This document shows, in pieces, positions 61,801 through 64,000 of a stretch of 64,000 nt of DNA; within the stretch, counting starts at the first letter, position 1, and the number at the start of each line of letters is the position of its first letter. Below the pieces are notes generated by a model. That model had not been told where the DNA came from and ran no database searches. It saw only the letters and a list, made by a program, of their open reading frames with translations. The stretch lies in the NCBI RefSeq assembly GCF_002237655.1, contig NZ_NOKT01000002.1, positions 248,001-312,000 on the forward strand, read 5' to 3'. Made by a program: the position numbers and the translations under genes. Source of the DNA: Streptomyces sp. XY006 (GTDB lineage: Bacteria > Actinomycetota > Actinomycetes > Streptomycetales > Streptomycetaceae).

Positions 61801-64000
61801 CGCCGCCGAGGACGTGGTCGTCGCCGGGCCGGCCGAGGACGGCGGTCAGGGCCGTGCCCCGGCACACCTGTGCGATGCGGCGGGCGGGCCAGGACGGCTC
61901 CAGCGGGACGAAGGCACCGCCGGCCTTCAGCACGGCGAGCAGCGCGACGACCATCTCCACGGAGCGTTCCAGGTGGATGCCGACCCGGCACTCGGGGCCC
62001 ACGCCCAGGGAGCCGAGCCGCCGTGCCAGGCCGCCCGCCAGGGCGTCGAGTTCGGCGTAGGTGAGCGAGGGTCCGCCGGGGGCGCCGTACTCGACCGCGA
62101 CGAGCTGTGGGGTCTTGGCGACCTGCTCCTCCACCAGGGCGGTGAGGGTGGTGGCCGGCATGGGACACGCGGTGTCGTTCCACTCCTCCAGCAGCAGGTG
62201 CCGTTCGCGCGGGGTGAGGACGTCGGCGGCGCCCACCGGGCGGTCGGGGTGCCGGGCCAGTTCACCGGCCAGACGGACGAACCGCTCGGTCAGCTCCCGT
62301 GCCGTGTCGCGGTCGTAGAGGTCCTCGCTGTAGACCAGGGAGCCGTCGACGCCGCCCGCTTCGGCCCGTTCGAAGACGTGGAAGGCCAGGTCGGTCTTGG
62401 CGGTGTGGAAGGGGACGCGTCGCTCGCTCAGGGTGAGGCCGGCGAAGTCCCGTACGGCGGGCGGGGCCTGCTGGTGGGCGAGCATGACCTGGAAGAGCGG
62501 GTGGCGGCCCGTCGAGCGGGTCGGCGCGAGCGCGTCCACCAGCTTCTCGAAGGGCAGTTCCTGGTGGGCGTAGGCGTCCACGTCCGCCGCGCGCACCCGG
62601 GCGAGCAGCGTGCGGAACGACGGGTCGCCGGAGACGTCGGTGCGCAGCACGAGGGTGTTGACGAACAGGCCCACCAGGTCGTCGAGGGCGGGGTCGGCGC
62701 GGCCGGCGACCGGGGTGCCGAGCGGGATGTCGTCGCCGGCGCCCAGCCGGGCGAGCAGCACGGCGAGGGTGGCCTGGAGGGCCATGAAGACGGTGCCGCC
62801 GGACTCGGCGGACAGCGCGCGCAGTGCCCGGTGGGTGGCGGCGTCGAGGGTGAAGCCGACGGCGCCGGCGCGGTGGCCGGGCACGGCCGGGCGCGGCCGG
62901 TCGGCGGGCAGCTGGAGTTCCTCCGGGAGCCCGTCCAGGCGCCGGGCCCAGGAGCGGACCTCGCGGGCGGTGAACTCCTCGTCGAGCAGCTCGCGTTGCC
63001 ACAGGGTGTGGTCGGCGTACTGCACGGCGAGCGGCGGCCAGGCCGGGGGCGCGCCGCTGCGGCGGGCGGCGTAGGCGGTGGCCAGGTCCCGCAGCAGGGG
63101 CTCGTCCGACCAGCCGTCGGTGGCGATGTGGTGGACGAGCAGGAGCAGCACGTGGTCGTCGGGGGCGACGCTCACGAGGGTGGCGCGCACGGGGAGTTCG
63201 CGGTCGAGGGCGAAGGGGTGGGCGGCGGCCCGGGCGAGCAGCGCGTCGACCTCCCCGGCCGGCGCGCTCAGCACCTCGAAGGGCACGGCCGCGTCCGTGC
63301 GGATCTCCTGCCGGGGCACGCCGTCCTGGTCGGGGAAGACGGTGCGCAGGGCCTCGTGGCGGTCCACGACGTCCTGGAGCGCCGCGCGCAGGGCGGCGGG
63401 GTCGAGCGGGCCGTGGAGCCGGACGGCGGTGGGAATGTTGTAGGTGGGGGCCGGTCCCTCCAGCCGGTGCAGGAACCACAGCCGGGACTGCGCGAAGGAC
63501 AGCGGCACGGGCTCCGGGCGGCGGGCGGCGGGGCGCAGGGCGGGCCGCCGCTCGCCGGGCGCGTCCAGCAGGGGCGCCAGGGCGGCCGGGGTGGGCGTGT
63601 CGAAGACGGCCCGCAGCGGCAGGGTGACGCCCCGCTCGGCGCGGACCCGGGCGACGAGCCGGTTGGCGAGCAGGGAGTGGCCGCCGAGGGCGAAGAACTC
63701 GTCGTGGACGCCGACCGAGGGCAGCCCGAGCAGGTCCGCGAAGAGGCGGCACAGGGTCGCCTCCGCCTCGGTGCGGGGCGCGGTGGCGGTGGTGAGCGCC
63801 GACAGGTCGGGGGCGGGCAGGGCGGCGCGGTCGAGTTTGCCGTTGGGGGTGAGCGGCAGGGCGTCCAGCACGACGACGGCGGAGGGCACCTGGTGGTCCG
63901 GCAGGGTGCCGGCGAGCTCCCGGCGCAGGGCCGGCGGTTCCGGCCGGGCGCCGGGCCGGGGCACGGCGTAGGCGACCAGGCGGGGTTCGCCGTGCGCGTC
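58874..64000 (-). CDS. NRPS, visible end A(part)-PCP-C-A(fhOrn)-PCP-E; start outside window
   Basis: 1708 visible residues, open to the window edge. First comes the tail of an A domain, then a PCP (ALGGHSLLA, Ser near base 63675). The LCL-type condensation domain has HHIATDGWS. The A domain lies at about 62.2-60.7 kb, and its pocket reads D-I-N-Y-W-G-G-I-G-K. The PCP (LGGDSIVS) is followed by an epimerisation domain (HHLVVDGVSWR, GWFTTLHPVALD). The last ~25 residues are an acidic Asp-rich tail. The pocket equals the code given for N5-formyl-N5-hydroxyornithine in coelichelin synthetase module 1, so D-fhOrn is expected. There is no thioesterase; another NRPS must follow in the assembly. It is cotranscribed with the ArCP-Cy NRPS. 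Confidence 0.94.
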   Translation of the reverse strand, partial: DAHGEPRLVAYAVPRPGARPEPPALRRELAGTLPDHQVPSAVVVLDALPLTPNGKLDRAALPAPDLSALTTATAPRTEAEATLCRLFADLLGLPSVGVHDEFFALGGHSLLANRLVARVRAERGVTLPLRAVFDTPTPAALAPLLDAPGERRPALRPAARRPEPVPLSFAQSRLWFLHRLEGPAPTYNIPTAVRLHGPLDPAALRAALQDVVDRHEALRTVFPDQDGVPRQEIRTDAAVPFEVLSAPAGEVDALLARAAAHPFALDRELPVRATLVSVAPDDHVLLLLVHHIATDGWSDEPLLRDLATAYAARRSGAPPAWPPLAVQYADHTLWQRELLDEEFTAREVRSWARRLDGLPEELQLPADRPRPAVPGHRAGAVGFTLDAATHRALRALSAESGGTVFMALQATLAVLLARLGAGDDIPLGTPVAGRADPALDDLVGLFVNTLVLRTDVSGDPSFRTLLARVRAADVDAYAHQELPFEKLVDALAPTRSTGRHPLFQVMLAHQQAPPAVRDFAGLTLSERRVPFHTAKTDLAFHVFERAEAGGVDGSLVYSEDLYDRDTARELTERFVRLAGELARHPDRPVGAADVLTPRERHLLLEEWNDTACPMPATTLTALVEEQVAKTPQLVAVEYGAPGGPSLTYAELDALAGGLARRLGSLGVGPECRVGIHLERSVEMVVALLAVLKAGGAFVPLEPSWPARRIAQVCRGTALTAVLGRPGDDHVLGGDTLGPDAPPVVEVTLDGPTADHPSVPVDPEGLAYVIHTSGSTGTPKGAMIRHRAIAHRLLWQRGLLGFGTDDAALFKAPLGFDISVNEIFLPLVNGGRVVIAEPGGEQDTDYLLDTVERHRVTFTYLVSSMLDLLLELDGFARRAASLKHVWCGGEVLTPELFARFRAASGAVMYHGYGPAEATIGVSHVVYRTGAVRSAVSIGRPNSNTRLYVLDERLQPVPVGVPGELYAGGVYLGRGYVNDPRRTAGHFVADPFGPPGERLYRTGDLVRRQRDGSLEFLGRADNQVKIRGMRVELEEIEAVLEQHPGVRRGAVVVREDAPGVKQLAGYCLAAPGVLPGLRDWLRERLPEHMVPRTLSVLDAFPLLPSGKVNRAGLPAPESAPGSGTSREPATEGERRLCALFATVLGLEQVGADDDFFQLGGDSIVSIRLVTLARKAGLPLSPRQVFQSPTPAGLAAAAAATDTGHTSTPGTPDDPVGEVALTPVMRWAAGPDGSYGGLAQAVLLVTPAGLTEDDTVTVLQALVDRHDMLRARLADDGSRLTVPAEGSVRAGELLTRAQDTDLAGQLAGAVARLDPRAGRMLQAVLLGPDRLLLVAHHLVVDGVSWRIITAELADAWQALRSGTPPRPVWTGTSFRRWSRLLAEQARTPERRGELPFWTGTLERGRPLLDPSLDPARDTAATVREERLVLPADLTAPLLTTVPAAFRAAVPDVLLGAFAVAAAAWREERGDHAGRSLLVGLEGHGREERLAAGVDLSATVGWFTTLHPVALDPGPLDLGEALSGGTAAATALKRIKEQLRAVPDHGIGYGLLRHLDPATAAELAEHPEPQVVFNYLGRFTASASGTEPWELAPEAPMLAVPRTDGRPAATGLEINAVAVEQADGVRLHVSAAAPHAFLPPSGTRALLTLWERALRGLVRHAENTPAGGLTPSDLPLVALTQEDIEDFENAFEHDSDDFGFDDSDDYDDNDGF

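Noticed and set aside
58209..62183. A 1324-codon open frame on the minus strand across both NRPS genes
   Set aside because: It is a shifted frame of the NRPS sequence, rich in Arg/Pro/His with no domains, and it spans the stop of one NRPS and the start of the other. High GC creates such shadows.
51707..64000. Coelichelin biosynthesis cluster
   Set aside because: Hydroxylase, formyltransferase and fhOrn code match, but coelichelin is made by one three-module NRPS without ArCP or Cy domains. The ArCP-Cy protein here rules out a plain coelichelin cluster.
1..64000. tRNA, rRNA, insertion sequences, phage attachment sites
   Set aside because: No cloverleaf-like sequences with a TTCGAAT-type loop, no transposase or integrase motifs, and no terminal inverted repeats with target duplications were seen in the intergenic regions. 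A tRNAscan or ISfinder search would be decisive.

Overview
The window is about 72% GC with strong third-position GC bias, GTG starts, GTGA/ATGA stop-start overlaps and several apparently leaderless genes. With the gene families present, this points to a Streptomyces chromosome. Most of it is ordinary chromosomal gene content; the last ~12 kb is a siderophore biosynthesis cluster that runs off the right edge.

Layout. 1-5.1 kb: 3' end of a phenylacetate-CoA ligase, an orphan HypX-type protein, a small membrane protein and an NAD-malic enzyme. 5.2-7.8 kb: convergent secreted alginate-lyase-family protein and GH88 hydrolase. 8.0-12.4 kb: YihY-type membrane protein, an HTH-Mop protein, and modABC molybdate uptake. 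12.4-16.9 kb: MHS-type MFS permease, a GAF/PucR regulator and a 3-hydroxybutyrate-dehydrogenase-like SDR, probably one uptake and oxidation unit. 16.9-26.9 kb: Nudix, apolipoprotein N-acyltransferase, O-antigen-ligase-like protein, racemase, HpnB-like glycosyltransferase, a TerD-type protein, MOSC protein and small membrane proteins. 27.1-34.4 kb: a beta-helix/AAA+ fusion, a multi-pass membrane hydrolase, a DeoR regulator, an SRPBCC gene remnant and a Cds1-like PLP enzyme. 34.8-38.8 kb: a RsbW-like ATPase, a three-copy intergenic repeat, a frame-shifted TetR gene, DUF4865 and a phosphotriesterase-like gene. 38.8-47.9 kb: PPOX protein, dehydrogenase, ROK regulator, AlkB-like protein, RlmG-like methyltransferase, an AgaS/aldolase/DeoR sugar unit and a GH15 enzyme. 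48-51.6 kb: a copper unit (exported protein, CopZ, CopA) with three CsoR-type operators.

51.7-64 kb: the siderophore cluster. It has an ornithine N-monooxygenase, a formyltransferase, a binding lipoprotein, an NRPS with architecture ArCP-Cy-A-PCP, and a larger NRPS (5' end outside the window) ending PCP-C-A-PCP-E. The last adenylation domain has pocket residues DINYWGGIGK, the code described for N5-formyl-N5-hydroxyornithine in coelichelin synthetase. This fits the monooxygenase and formyltransferase. The ArCP-Cy start predicts an aryl cap on a thiazoline or oxazoline ring, so the expected product is a mixed phenolate/hydroxamate siderophore rather than coelichelin. Two iron-box (DmdR/IdeR-type) palindromes sit at the promoters of the tailoring and uptake genes. 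Aryl-acid synthesis and loading genes, a thioesterase and the importer permeases are not in the window and would have to lie to the right or elsewhere.
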